Positions 26,756-35,437 of a stretch of DNA of 64,000 bases are shown here, piece after piece. This DNA is from UBA1413 sp037447215 (lineage in GTDB: Bacteria; Bacteroidota; Bacteroidia; Bacteroidales; Prolixibacteraceae): positions 13,546 through 77,545 of the forward strand of contig JBBIHB010000013.1 of NCBI GenBank assembly GCA_037447215.1, read 5' to 3'. Positions within the stretch are counted from its first letter, which is position 1. Each line of letters opens with the position of its first letter. A program made the translations under genes and the position numbers. The notes under the pieces are model-generated. The model was given only the letters and a program-made list of their open reading frames with translations. It did no database searches and was not told the origin of the DNA.

Positions 26756-27571
26756 CTATTCAGGTATTTCGTTTTCGCCTTTCACATAACCAAAATTGGC
26801 CAGGATACCGCCATCGACAAACAGGATGTGGCCATTCACAAAATTACTTGCTTTTGAAGCAAGGAAAAGGGCGGCATGGGCTACATCTTCGGGTTCGCCC
26901 CATCGGCCGGCCGGTGTGCGGGTCATCACAAGATCGTTGAATGGGTGGTTCCCTTCACGGATGGGTGCGGTTTGGGCGGTGGCTATATAACCTGGTCCAA
27001 TACCATTGACTTGTATGTTGTATTTGGCCCACTCACAGGTCATATTTGCAGTAAGCAGTTTAAGTCCACCTTTTGCCGATGCATACGATGAAACCGAATT
27101 GCGTCCATAAATGCTCATCATCGAACACATATTGATGATTTTTCCTTCCCTTTTTGCAATCATCGCAGGAGCAACCCTTTTACTCACAATCAGAGGCGCT
27201 ACCAGGTTAACATCAATCACCTGCCTGAAATCGCTCACTGGCATATCGAGGATGGGAATCCGTTTGATGATCCCTGCATTGTTCACCAGAATATCGATTG
27301 TACCCACTTCTTTCTCGATTTGTGAGATTGCTGTGTCAACCTGAACCTCATCGGTAACATCAAAAACAATGGTATAAACATCGATGCCGGCCTCCCGGTA
27401 TTTCACCTTAGCCCCGTCAATCCTCTCCAGCGAAAGGTCATTGACACATATCCTTGCCCCGGCTTTGCCCAGGGTAATTCCAATGGCCATACCAATTCCA
27501 TGGGTACCCCCGGTAATCAGTGCAACTTTTCCGGTTAAATCAAATAGCTGGTTTATCATCATTTTATCCAT
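26756..27571 (-). CDS. kduD: 2-deoxy-D-gluconate 3-dehydrogenase / KduD-type SDR
   Basis: A 271-residue short-chain dehydrogenase with cofactor loop TGGTHGIG (20-27), NNAG at 97-100, catalytic Ser150, Tyr163 (SSYASAKGG) and Lys167. In this family KduD reduces 2,5-diketo-3-deoxygluconate (DKII) to 2-keto-3-deoxygluconate; the near-identical gluconate 5-dehydrogenases cannot be excluded by sequence alone. Its place 33 bases behind kduI and the divergent LacI regulator strongly favour KduD. The broken DUF4861 gene follows at 2 bases. Confidence 0.9.
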   Translation of the reverse strand: MDKMMINQLFDLTGKVALITGGTHGIGMAIGITLGKAGARICVNDLSLERIDGAKVKYREAGIDVYTIVFDVTDEVQVDTAISQIEKEVGTIDILVNNAGIIKRIPILDMPVSDFRQVIDVNLVAPLIVSKRVAPAMIAKREGKIINMCSMMSIYGRNSVSSYASAKGGLKLLTANMTCEWAKYNIQVNGIGPGYIATAQTAPIREGNHPFNDLVMTRTPAGRWGEPEDVAHAALFLASKASNFVNGHILFVDGGILANFGYVKGENEIPE

Positions 27572-27604
27572 TTTTTATAGTTTTATTTCAATTTATTAAT
27601 AACC

Positions 27605-28447
27605 CTATCTCAATTCGTCAGGTTTAACCCCATCCATATCGGTATAATCGAGGTTTTCGCCAGCCATACCCCAGATAAAATTATAGTTTGAAGTTCCGGC
27701 GGCCGAATGAATACTCCAACTTGGCGAAAGTACTGCCTGTTCGTTTTGCATCCAGATGTGTCGGGTTTCGTGGGGTTGGCCCATAAAATGACAGATGCCC
27801 TGCCCATCGGGTACTTCAAAGTAGAAATAAACCTCGTTACGCCTCGGATGGGTATGTGGCGGCATGGTATTCCATACCGACCCGGGCTTCAGCTCCGTTA
27901 AGCCCATCTGCAACTGGCATGTTTCCACCAGTTTATTAATAATCAACTGATTGATGCGTCTTTCATTTGAAGTATGGAGCGATCCAAGGTTCAACACATT
28001 GGCTTTATCGAGGGTTATGTGGACGGTAGGAAGTTCTTTGTGTGCCGGAGCCGAATTCAGGTAAAATTTGGCCGGTTTATTAGTGTCGGCCGACCGGAAA
28101 AGCACATTCCGTGTTCCTTTCCCAACATATAATGCCTCTTTGTATTGCATCACATATTCTGTTCCATCAACCAGTACCGAACCAGTTGCACCAACATTGA
28201 TAACCCCAAGCTCGCGCCTTTCAAGAAAATATCCTGATTTCAGCGCATCAACGGTTTCAAGCACGAGATCGGATTCCAAAGGCATTGCGCCTCCTGTTAT
28301 ATATCGTTCGATATGTGAGTAAACCAACCTGATGTTACCGGGATCCATAATCTTTTCAATCAGGAATTCTTTGCGTATCCGCTCTGTATCATAACTTTTA
28401 AAATCGCTTGGGTGATAATTAAAACGCTCTTCAAATATTACTGCCAT
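27605..28447 (-). CDS. kduI: 5-dehydro-4-deoxy-D-glucuronate isomerase (DKI isomerase)
   Basis: The start was set at the ATG at 28447 (MAVIFEERFNYHPSDFK), giving 280 residues as in the family; the longer frame from 28510 would overlap the operator and promoter. The cupin zinc ligands His198, His200, Glu205 (MPPHTHPRRNEVYFYFE) and His247 match those of the E. coli enzyme at an offset of two. It converts 4-deoxy-L-threo-5-hexosulose uronate, from unsaturated uronic acid released by polysaccharide lyases, to DKII, the KduD substrate. It is the first gene of the operon; promoter TTG-N20-TATTTTTG and a LacI-type operator lie upstream. Confidence 0.95.
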   Translation of the reverse strand: MAVIFEERFNYHPSDFKSYDTERIRKEFLIEKIMDPGNIRLVYSHIERYITGGAMPLESDLVLETVDALKSGYFLERRELGVINVGATGSVLVDGTEYVMQYKEALYVGKGTRNVLFRSADTNKPAKFYLNSAPAHKELPTVHITLDKANVLNLGSLHTSNERRINQLIINKLVETCQLQMGLTELKPGSVWNTMPPHTHPRRNEVYFYFEVPDGQGICHFMGQPHETRHIWMQNEQAVLSPSWSIHSAAGTSNYNFIWGMAGENLDYTDMDGVKPDELR

Positions 28448-28479
28448 AATGTTAACTATTTGTATTTCAACTTCGCTTA

Positions 28480-28510
28480 CAAAAATAGGGATAAAACAGA
28501 TAGTGTGCAA
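28480..28510 (-). promoter_or_regulatory. Promoter of the kduI-kduD operon
   Basis: On the minus strand TTG (28510-28508), a 20-base spacer, then a perfect TATTTTTG (28487-28480). Initiation near 28473 leaves a leader of about 26 bases. The -33 box is inside the palindromic operator at 28506-28519. Confidence 0.65.
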
Positions 28511-28519
28511 TCGATTGCA
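28506..28519. promoter_or_regulatory. LacI-family operator between kduI and the regulator gene
   Basis: TGCAATCGATTGCA is a perfect 14-bp palindrome with the central CG step typical of LacI/GalR operators. It is the only such palindrome in this intergenic region and overlaps the -33 boxes of both divergent promoters. Confidence 0.75.
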
Positions 28520-28546
28520 TTAGAATAGAAATTTTTTTTAACTTCG
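28515..28546 (+). promoter_or_regulatory. Promoter of the LacI regulator gene
   Basis: TTG at 28515-28517, a 21-base spacer and TAACTTCG at 28539-28546 (7 of 8 of TAnnTTTG). The -33 box lies in the operator, so autoregulation is expected. The leader to the ATG at 28573 is about 20 bases. Confidence 0.5.
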
Positions 28547-28572
28547 GCCGTGAATCTTATTCAAAAACCCGG

Positions 28573-29595
28573 ATGATTAAAAACAGCGAAACAACAATTC
28601 ATGATATTGCGCGGATGTTGAACATCTCAGCCTCAACTGTAAGCAGGGCATTAAAAAACAATCCGCTGATCAGCGAAGCAACCCGGAAAAAAATTCATAA
28701 GATTGCCGATGAATTGGGATATCGTCCCAATATTGTTGCCTCAAACTTACGCACAAAACGATCGAACACCATAGGGGTAATTGTTCCTTATATCAACCGG
28801 CATTTTTTTTCATCTTTTGTTAGTGGTGTAGAAGAAGTGGCCTATAAATCGGGTTTTGCGGTTGCCATTTCACAATCAAATGACAGTTATCAGAAAGAGA
28901 CCCATATTGCCAGGGCGCTATTTAATAGCCGTGTCGATGGGGTAATTGTTTCGTTCGCCATGGAGACCCACAATTTCAAGCATTTAAGTATGTTTGCCGA
29001 GAAACAAATCCCTTTGGTTTTTTTCGACCGAATTGAAGACCACATCGAAGCCAACAAGATTGTGGTTGACGATTTTGCAGGAGGAAAAGCTGCCACATCC
29101 CATCTAATTTCCGAAGGCTGCCGGAATATTGCCCATGTGAGCGGACCATTACACCTTAAAATTTATGAAAACCGGTTGAAAGGTTATCTTGCAGCGTTGA
29201 GTGAAGCTGGCTTTACCCCACCCCCGGGTGGAATCCTGCACAACCGCCTGACCCGGGCCGATGGTGTGGCAGCTATACAGCAACTTTTAACCCTCAGGCC
29301 ACTGCCTGACGCAATTTTCTGTGCCAACGACACCACTGCCCTGAGTATAATTATGAGTTTAAGAAATACGCCTTACCGTGTACCCGGTGATATTGCCGTT
29401 GTGGGGTTCAGCAATGAACCGTTTTCGGAACTGGTTACGCCCTCCATCAGCACAATAAAACAGCCTGGTTATGAGATGGGGCTTAAGGCAGCAGAATTGC
29501 TTATAGATGAAATTAACGGAAAAATTTCTTCCTCAGAATATCAGACATATACAATGCCCACTGAGTTGATTATCAGGGAAAGCTCAAAAAAATAG
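28573..29595 (+). CDS. LacI family transcriptional regulator of the kdu genes
   Basis: A 340-residue regulator with an N-terminal helix-turn-helix (TIHDIARMLNISASTVSRAL, residues about 8-27), hinge helix with the PNIVASNLRTKRSNTIGVIVP linker, and a periplasmic-binding-type sensor domain (ICANDTTAL-like FCANDTTALSIIMSLR). It is divergent from kduI-kduD, and a single perfect palindrome covers both promoters. It most likely represses the kdu operon and itself until an uronate-derived inducer (for example KDG) binds; the inducer is inference. Start ATG at 28573 leaves the HTH at the usual distance. Confidence 0.92.
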   Translation: MIKNSETTIHDIARMLNISASTVSRALKNNPLISEATRKKIHKIADELGYRPNIVASNLRTKRSNTIGVIVPYINRHFFSSFVSGVEEVAYKSGFAVAISQSNDSYQKETHIARALFNSRVDGVIVSFAMETHNFKHLSMFAEKQIPLVFFDRIEDHIEANKIVVDDFAGGKAATSHLISEGCRNIAHVSGPLHLKIYENRLKGYLAALSEAGFTPPPGGILHNRLTRADGVAAIQQLLTLRPLPDAIFCANDTTALSIIMSLRNTPYRVPGDIAVVGFSNEPFSELVTPSISTIKQPGYEMGLKAAELLIDEINGKISSSEYQTYTMPTELIIRESSKK

Positions 29596-29604
29596 ACAAA
29601 TGCA

Positions 29605-31005
29605 TCACAGAAAGTGCGGAAGGTAATTTTTCAGAAAATCGATAGTAAATTTCTTGGCAACAATCTTTTTATCCTTTTCAAGCAGGTAAACAGCAGGTGT
29701 TGTACGGAGATCGTAATTAATTTTGAACCTTGTAAGATGGTGCGGATCCCACAGGTTATGCCAATCGGTTAAATGGTGTTTTTCAAGAAAATCGCCCCAC
29801 TCTTTTTTATCCTCCATAGTATAAACGGCCACCACATCAAGACCTTTATCCCTGAAAGGCAGATAAACATCGTTGTACAATGCCGGAACATATTCCCTGC
29901 AGTGCGAGCAGTTGGGTTCGTAAAATACCAGAACAGTGAATTTTGCATTTTGCTGGTACAACCTGAAGTTTTCACCCTGATAAGTTTCCATTTGAAAATC
30001 GCGGGCATTTTTACCAATCAGGTTATTCTCCATGAAAATTACGTTTTCGCGAATTTTGGCAAGGGTTGTTGAGTCCGCCCATGGTGCTTTTCCAGCCAGG
30101 TAAAAATCGCGGGCAATATCAACAAACAAAGCATCCATACCCATCACATTGCTATTGAGCGAGTTGTTGAGCAGGTGCGAGACTACAAACCGGAACATAC
30201 GCGGATGTGGTTCCACTTTTTTAAGGATATGGTATGCGGCAGGTTTCACCGAATCATACATCTGAAGCAGTACTTTTTCGAAATAGGTTTCCAGTTTTGG
30301 TTTAATCGACGGGGTATAAAGAAAACGCTCATCGGTCAGGTCGAAATATTCAAGAAAATGGTTTTTCCGGTAGTTGTAGTGATAAACCCATTTCAATGAA
30401 TCATTCAAAGTATAAGGCTCCGGTATATCTTCAGGTTTTACATCCTCAAAATAATTCGACATCAGGAATGCTCCAAGAAATGACCCGGGATACTCTTCCG
30501 ATTTTTTCCTCCAATAAGCTGTCACCTCCCTGTTCATGCGTTCAAGTTGATCATTTATCCTGTTTGCCTCATCACCCGACAGTTTTGAACGTTTTTCTTC
30601 GAGTTCGCGCCTTTGTTTCTGCATCTCCGAGAGCCATTTCACATAGTTATGAAATTCAACACTTTCGACAGCCCCCTCGATGTCCATTTTCTGTATCGAA
30701 AAATCAGGGTTGATAATTTTCAGTTTCTGATCGGCGCCGAGAAGAAAATCGAAGTGGGTTTCCTGATTGAGGTAAATCTTGTATATACCTTCAGGGAGCA
30801 ATGTATCACGCTTCAATATTCCGATTCCCGATTGATCAAGTTTAATAGTATCGTGTACCAGTATGGATGCACCATAATAATATGCAAGCAATACCTGGCC
30901 ACCTGGTACTGAAGGCAGACTGACCGTAAGATCGAATCCTTTTCCCGATGTACCCCTGAAAAACAGCTGAAACAACAAAAAAATCAGAAAACTATATTTC
31001 TTCAT
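29605..31005 (-). CDS. Periplasmic thioredoxin-like protein (TlpA type with DUF5106/DUF4369-like N-terminus)
   Basis: A 466-residue protein with a signal peptide (about 1-21), an N-terminal beta-rich domain (FDLTVSLPSVPGGQVLLAYY) similar to DUF4369, a helical middle with a charged coiled coil (QKQRRELEEKRSKLSGDEANRI), and a C-terminal thioredoxin fold with CSHC (FYEPNCSHCREYVPALY) and the cis-Pro segment LRTTPAVYLLEKDK. Bacteroidota have many such envelope oxidoreductases; they are thought to act on disulfides or metallocentre assembly. The partner is unknown. It is convergent with the LacI gene (9-base gap). Confidence 0.88.
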   Translation of the reverse strand: MKKYSFLIFLLFQLFFRGTSGKGFDLTVSLPSVPGGQVLLAYYYGASILVHDTIKLDQSGIGILKRDTLLPEGIYKIYLNQETHFDFLLGADQKLKIINPDFSIQKMDIEGAVESVEFHNYVKWLSEMQKQRRELEEKRSKLSGDEANRINDQLERMNREVTAYWRKKSEEYPGSFLGAFLMSNYFEDVKPEDIPEPYTLNDSLKWVYHYNYRKNHFLEYFDLTDERFLYTPSIKPKLETYFEKVLLQMYDSVKPAAYHILKKVEPHPRMFRFVVSHLLNNSLNSNVMGMDALFVDIARDFYLAGKAPWADSTTLAKIRENVIFMENNLIGKNARDFQMETYQGENFRLYQQNAKFTVLVFYEPNCSHCREYVPALYNDVYLPFRDKGLDVVAVYTMEDKKEWGDFLEKHHLTDWHNLWDPHHLTRFKINYDLRTTPAVYLLEKDKKIVAKKFTIDFLKNYLPHFL

Positions 31006-31141
31006 CAGGTATATCTATTACTTTGAAAATCAATAACACAAAATCATGTTTAATATTGCAATGTATATGCCGGAAAGCATCATTTGCCACAAAAATACAG
31101 AAATAACAACAAATCCGGATGATAGTTTGATCTATAAAACC

Positions 31142-31149
31142 TACTTTTG
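31142..31149 (+). promoter_or_regulatory. Possible -7 element of the glycosyltransferase gene
   Basis: TACTTTTG, a perfect TAnnTTTG match, ends 17 bases before the ATG at 31167. No -33 box at 19-21 bases upstream. Confidence 0.35.
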
Positions 31150-31166
31150 AAACAAATTCGTTTTAT

Positions 31167-32054
31167 ATGTTATCAGTATGTGTTCCGGTTTATAATTACG
31201 ATGTCAGGGCGCTTGCCAGGCAACTTTCCGGTCAGATAAAAGAATTATCTTTATCTGCCGAATTATTGTTCTATGACGATGGGTCAGAAACCCATTTCAG
31301 GGAAATTAATCGGGAAATAGCTCAAATAAAGTCTATAAAATATATTGAATTGCCTGAAAATATCGGGAGGGCAGCCATCAGAAACCTTATGGCCAAAGCC
31401 GCCCGGTATCCCCACCTGATATTTGTGGATTCAGATTCGGAGTTGCCTGACACTGATTTCCTGAAAAGGTATGCCGATAACATTTACAACGCCTCTATCA
31501 TTTGCGGAGGAACACAGTATCTTCCTGACCCGACAGAACCTGATAAAATGCTCAGATGGGTTTATGGCCGAAAAAGGGAACAGCTCAGTCCGGAGGAGAG
31601 ACAAAAAAAAGGCTTTTCAATTACAGCGAATAATTTTCTGGTTTCGCGCGATGTGGTATTGAATTATCCTTTCAGGGAAAATATCCGTGAATATGGGCAC
31701 GAAGACACAGTTTTTGGATTTGATATTTACAAAGCAGGATTACCCATTTTGCATATTGAAAACCCGGTGATCCACAAGGGACTTGAAACATCCGGACTGT
31801 ATCTGGAAAAAACCCGGTCGGCATTGAGAAACCTTTTGATTATTGATCAATACTTGATTGAAGACTTGGTTTTTCAAAGCCATTCTGTGTTATTAAAGTT
31901 GAGAGGAATCCTAAAAAGATTTGGCCTTCTACCATTTGCATCATGGTTATTCAAAATATTTTCAGGAAAGATGGAAAAAATCCTGATGGGTAACCAACCG
32001 AAATTATGGATTTTTGACCTTTATAAAGCAGGTTATATTTGCAGCCTGAAATAA
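31167..32054 (+). CDS. Family 2 glycosyltransferase
   Basis: A 295-residue GT-A fold enzyme: SVCVPVYNYD at the N-terminus, nucleotide-binding LLFYDDGSE, and a DxD-like metal site in IFVDSDSELPD. The later EYGHEDTVFGFDIYKAG matches the acceptor-side E/D-rich motif (base Glu or Asp) of GT2. There are no transmembrane helices at the C-terminus apart from a possible amphipathic stretch near 250-270. It transfers a sugar from a nucleotide donor to a cell-surface glycan or lipid; donor and acceptor unknown. It stands alone with its own promoter-like box and terminator. Confidence 0.9.
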   Translation: MLSVCVPVYNYDVRALARQLSGQIKELSLSAELLFYDDGSETHFREINREIAQIKSIKYIELPENIGRAAIRNLMAKAARYPHLIFVDSDSELPDTDFLKRYADNIYNASIICGGTQYLPDPTEPDKMLRWVYGRKREQLSPEERQKKGFSITANNFLVSRDVVLNYPFRENIREYGHEDTVFGFDIYKAGLPILHIENPVIHKGLETSGLYLEKTRSALRNLLIIDQYLIEDLVFQSHSVLLKLRGILKRFGLLPFASWLFKIFSGKMEKILMGNQPKLWIFDLYKAGYICSLK

Positions 32055-32083
32055 AAAACCGCTGCCAACCGGCAACGGTTTTT
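32053..32083. terminator. Bidirectional terminator
   Basis: AAAACCGCTGCC and GGCAACGGTTTTT form a stem with one mismatch around a short loop, with A and T runs at the ends. It serves the glycosyltransferase on the plus strand and the DUF4097-like gene on the minus strand. Confidence 0.75.
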
Positions 32084-32148
32084 ATATGTACAGACCCGAT
32101 TATATGTAATGCCTGGCATTAAATAACCAGGCGAATGTTGCAAGTCAA

Positions 32149-33186
32149 TTATTTTACAAGTTTAATATTGCCATATCTGCTTTGTATCCTAACTTCGCCA
32201 TGACTCCCGCCTGAAATGGTCCCATCAATGGTTTGCCGGGTATTTTCTTTCATACGGTTACCTTTGAAGTTGTTCTGATTGTAGTCAATCTGGCAATAAT
32301 CACAAGTTGCAAAAACTTTATATGATGCACTGTTTTCAATACCAAGCGCTACCACTGCATAACTATTGTTAATTTCAATGGATTCAAATCCGGACGGGAT
32401 ATGATCAACCCTCACATTACCATAACCCGTTTCAAGCTTTAGCCTTTTTTCAATGGTTCCGATTCGGTAATTGGTAAACTTGCTTTCACCTTCAAGCCTG
32501 ATCAATTTACCGAAATTAAATGTATCGTACCTCGAACTTGCCAGTAATGAATTCATATTGTCAAAGTTAAAGGTTGAATATTTCGAGTCGAGCCGGATAT
32601 TTTCGGCCGATTTCAGGTAGAGCTGAGAATAACTCAGGGATATTACAGCATCTTTCATGGATTCAACATCAGCCTTACCATAAGCGAGTTTCAGCGAAAC
32701 CCCTTCTGTTCCCGGGCGACTCATACAGCCCGCTGTAAGGTTGCCATATCCGATATCAAATACTCCTTTTCCGGAAAGGCTTTGCAGTACCACATTCCCG
32801 AATTTATTGGTTACAATAAGATTCTTTCCTTCAGGAACATTGACCGCATAATCGATGCTGAATTTCCCCCTTGATTTAAAATTGGAAGCAAGCCGTGTTT
32901 CAGCAATAGCTTTACTCCCTGACTGGCTGAAATCAATGGTAACATCATCAAGGACAGCTTTTGCGCGGCTTTCCGGACCCTCGGCAGTTACCACTACGTG
33001 GATTGTGATCTGGCTGCCACCTTTATCCGATATTTGAACCAGACCATATTTATTATTGATCTCGAGGGTTTCAATTGAATTCACCGGCCAGTTTTTACTG
33101 AAACGGCGAGAGCTTTCCTGTGCTTTAGCCGTTGCAAAAAATACCACTGCAAAAAGCAACAATCCTATTTTATACTTCAGTTTCAT
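32149..33186 (-). CDS. DUF4097-like putative adhesin/envelope beta-helix protein
   Basis: A 345-residue exported protein with signal peptide cut after ATAKA. The rest is a series of short beta repeats (ITNKFGNVVL-like: VTNKFGNVVL, FDIGYGNLT, LKLAYGKADV, SLSYSQLYL, LDSKYSTFNF) that would form a beta-helix as in DUF4097/GlcG-type putative adhesins. Its gene overlaps the anti-sigma gene by 17 bases and follows an ECF sigma gene, so it is probably the sigma regulon's envelope output, not the regulator itself. No catalytic motif was seen. Confidence 0.75.
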   Translation of the reverse strand: MKLKYKIGLLLFAVVFFATAKAQESSRRFSKNWPVNSIETLEINNKYGLVQISDKGGSQITIHVVVTAEGPESRAKAVLDDVTIDFSQSGSKAIAETRLASNFKSRGKFSIDYAVNVPEGKNLIVTNKFGNVVLQSLSGKGVFDIGYGNLTAGCMSRPGTEGVSLKLAYGKADVESMKDAVISLSYSQLYLKSAENIRLDSKYSTFNFDNMNSLLASSRYDTFNFGKLIRLEGESKFTNYRIGTIEKRLKLETGYGNVRVDHIPSGFESIEINNSYAVVALGIENSASYKVFATCDYCQIDYNQNNFKGNRMKENTRQTIDGTISGGSHGEVRIQSRYGNIKLVK

Positions 33187-33730
33187 GACTTATAGTTTTT
33201 TGTTGTTTAACGTCCTGTAATTTATTAACTATCATTGTAATAACATTTAATTTTGCCTGATAATAAGTGAGCATTGCATGGATTACCCTTTCATCATTTG
33301 GATTTGCTTGAAATTCATTTTGAATTTCTTCATATCTCCTTTCAAACTCTTTGAGCTCCTGCTGCATAATCTCATTCTCTGTTTCAGAAATAATGCCTGA
33401 ATCGGTTAGCTTTTGCCAAGATTCAATGCCATTTTGAATCGAACTGGTATAGAAAAATTCTACTTCGGCATATTCGGGCGAAATGGATGCCAGGGTTACA
33501 GGAGCTTTTTCTTTCGGCGTAAACCACATACGTGCCTGGTTTACTGCCAGAAAAGCAAACACAACCGTAGCAGCAACCTTACCTACCAATGACCAGTTGA
33601 TTTTTTTTACTTTTTTTTCAGCTTTTAACCTCGATTCAAACCTTTCGAAATGACCAGCAGGTGGTTCAGCCTGGTTCAGTTCATCCAGGTGGTCATTAAT
33701 CAGCTTTTCAATATTATCGTATGATTTCAT
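33170..33730 (-). CDS. Putative anti-sigma factor (single-pass membrane protein)
   Basis: A 186-residue protein with a cytoplasmic N-terminus (about 1-44, including the FERFESRLKAE motif common at the start of Bacteroidota anti-sigma proteins), one membrane helix (about 46-66, WSLVGKVAATVVFAFLAV), and a helical periplasmic part with a coiled coil (MQQELKEFERRYEEIQNEF). It follows the ECF sigma gene at 22 bases and overlaps the next gene. No zinc-binding HxxxCxxC motif was seen. Role inferred from position and topology. Confidence 0.72.
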   Translation of the reverse strand: MKSYDNIEKLINDHLDELNQAEPPAGHFERFESRLKAEKKVKKINWSLVGKVAATVVFAFLAVNQARMWFTPKEKAPVTLASISPEYAEVEFFYTSSIQNGIESWQKLTDSGIISETENEIMQQELKEFERRYEEIQNEFQANPNDERVIHAMLTYYQAKLNVITMIVNKLQDVKQQKTISHETEV

Positions 33731-33752
33731 ATCAATTTCAATCTATCCGTTT

Positions 33753-34307
33753 TCAATTATATATATACATTTCCTGATTTTTCAGTATCTCTTTCAGCTT
33801 ATTCTTAGCCCGCATATACTGGGTACGACAAGCCGAGTTGGAAATTTTTAATATCTGGCTGACTTCTTCGTGGTCGTACCCTTCGATCAGGTGAAGGCTA
33901 AGAACCACCCTGTAACCATCGGGTAACGACTGGATTGCATTCCTGATCCGGTTAACATCAACCTCGTGGTAAGCGGCATCATCCTCTTCAGCCCCGGCCA
34001 AACGTTCGTTCACTTCTTCGAATTTCACGCGGCGCTTTTTCAAGTAATCCAATGAACGATTTATTACAATCCTTTTCAACCATGCCCCGAAACTTACCTT
34101 TCCGTTGTAGGTGTCAATCTTTCGGAAAGCATTCAGAAAAGCTTCCTGCATCACATCTTCAGCATCGACCGGATTGCCTACAATACGCAGGCATACATTG
34201 TACATGCCCTTGTAGAAAAAACGATAAAGCTCAAATTGTGCTTTGTTGTCACCGTAACGGCACCTGTCAATCAATTCCTGATGGATGTTTTGATAAATTG
34301 TTTCCAA
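33753..34307 (-). CDS. ECF-type RNA polymerase sigma factor
   Basis: A 184-residue sigma-70 family member with region 2 (DAEDVMQEAFLNAFRKIDTYNGKVSFGAWLKRI) and region 4 (LPDGYRVVLSLHLIEGYDHEEVSQILKISNSACRTQYMRAKNKLKEIL), joined by a short linker; no region 3. This is the usual ECF layout. It directs transcription of envelope-stress or extracytoplasmic genes and is probably inhibited by the following membrane protein. An inverted repeat GATGCA-N6-TGCATC lies 36 bases upstream. Confidence 0.95.
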   Translation of the reverse strand: METIYQNIHQELIDRCRYGDNKAQFELYRFFYKGMYNVCLRIVGNPVDAEDVMQEAFLNAFRKIDTYNGKVSFGAWLKRIVINRSLDYLKKRRVKFEEVNERLAGAEEDDAAYHEVDVNRIRNAIQSLPDGYRVVLSLHLIEGYDHEEVSQILKISNSACRTQYMRAKNKLKEILKNQEMYIYN

Positions 34308-34343
34308 CTTTTATTTCGATTTCTGTTTCAATGACGACATGAA

Positions 34344-34361
34344 GATGCAGAATGTTGCATC
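34344..34361. repeat. Inverted repeat upstream of the ECF sigma gene
   Basis: GATGCA, six bases, TGCATC. It may be an operator for the sigma operon, but a 6-base arm in AT-rich sequence can arise by chance. Confidence 0.3.
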
Positions 34362-34423
34362 ATTCATAAAAATCTTTTTAAAAATTGTTGAATAGTCCTG
34401 TTATGGTGTTTGCAGGAGTGAGA

Positions 34424-35437
34424 TTAACAAGAAAATAATTCATATAAAGATTCGACTTGTCTGGTTTTGTTGTTAAACGAAACGTTCCAAATTGTTTTCC
34501 CTGTAGTATGATCATTGTCAATGATAATTTTCATATCGGCATCATCGCGCATGGTAAAAAAATAACCTTTACGTTCGAGGGCCCTTATAGTCCATGAATA
34601 GGCTGGCCCCTCCCCTTTCACAGATGCTGTTCCTGCATGATGTTTCTGAAAATAATAATCACCGGTGTGCACATCGAAAGCGATTTTTCCTGAGGTAAAC
34701 AACCGGTCGAGCCAACCATTCAACACCGCATCTTCGGGCGAACCTTCGAGAGACTCATTCTCGAGCATAATCCAAAACTTGTCCATTTCGCGAAGGGCTA
34801 TATTGAAGTCGTGTGTCGATAAAATGATGGTCTTATTATTTTCCCTGGCAAGGGTATGCAGGAGGTGAAAAATCTCATATTTATTTTTCACATCAAGAAA
34901 AGCGGTTGGTTCGTCGAGTAGGATAAAAGGGGTATCCTGTGTAAGCGCCCTGGCAATAAGTGCACGTTGCCTTTCTCCGTCGCTAAGTTGTGTTACCAAT
35001 CGGCGGGAAAATTTTTCCAATCCTACTTTACTGATGGCATCCAAAACCATATTCCAATCGTTGGAAGTAAGCCGTCCCAACCATCTGGTATATGGGAAAC
35101 GTCCGTAGGCAACCAGGTCGGCAACCCGCATATTGGCCACCTGAATATTTTCTGTTGACACAAAACTCAGCATCCGCGAAAGCTCTTTAGGCTGAATGAG
35201 CGAAACCGGTTTCCCATAATATTCAATTTCCCCTTCCCAGCTTTTCTGAAAACCGGCCATTGTTCTGAGTAATGTGCTTTTTCCGATTCCATTGGGGCCA
35301 ATCAGGGCTATCATTTCCCCTGCATGTGCCGAATAATTAATCTTTTCACGACTGAAACCTGTATCGCCGTGATTGCTGTCATAACCAACCTTTAATCCGC
35401 TGATACGTATGGCCAAATTGATATCTGAAGGGTTCAT
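34424..35437 (-). CDS. ABC transporter ATP-binding protein (FecE/BtuD/HmuV type)
   Basis: The start was set at the ATG at 35437 (MNPSDINLAIRIS), which overlaps the permease TGA by 4 bases; the longer frame upstream is out-of-frame permease sequence. A 337-residue ATPase: Walker A GPNGIGKSTLL, signature LSDGERQRALIARAL, Walker B FILLDEPTAFLD, H-loop STHD. The C-terminal 80 residues beyond the usual 260 have no recognised motif. Iron-siderophore, heme and cobalamin importers share this subclass. Third gene of the importer operon. Confidence 0.93.
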   Translation of the reverse strand: MNPSDINLAIRISGLKVGYDSNHGDTGFSREKINYSAHAGEMIALIGPNGIGKSTLLRTMAGFQKSWEGEIEYYGKPVSLIQPKELSRMLSFVSTENIQVANMRVADLVAYGRFPYTRWLGRLTSNDWNMVLDAISKVGLEKFSRRLVTQLSDGERQRALIARALTQDTPFILLDEPTAFLDVKNKYEIFHLLHTLARENNKTIILSTHDFNIALREMDKFWIMLENESLEGSPEDAVLNGWLDRLFTSGKIAFDVHTGDYYFQKHHAGTASVKGEGPAYSWTIRALERKGYFFTMRDDADMKIIIDNDHTTGKTIWNVSFNNKTRQVESLYELFSC

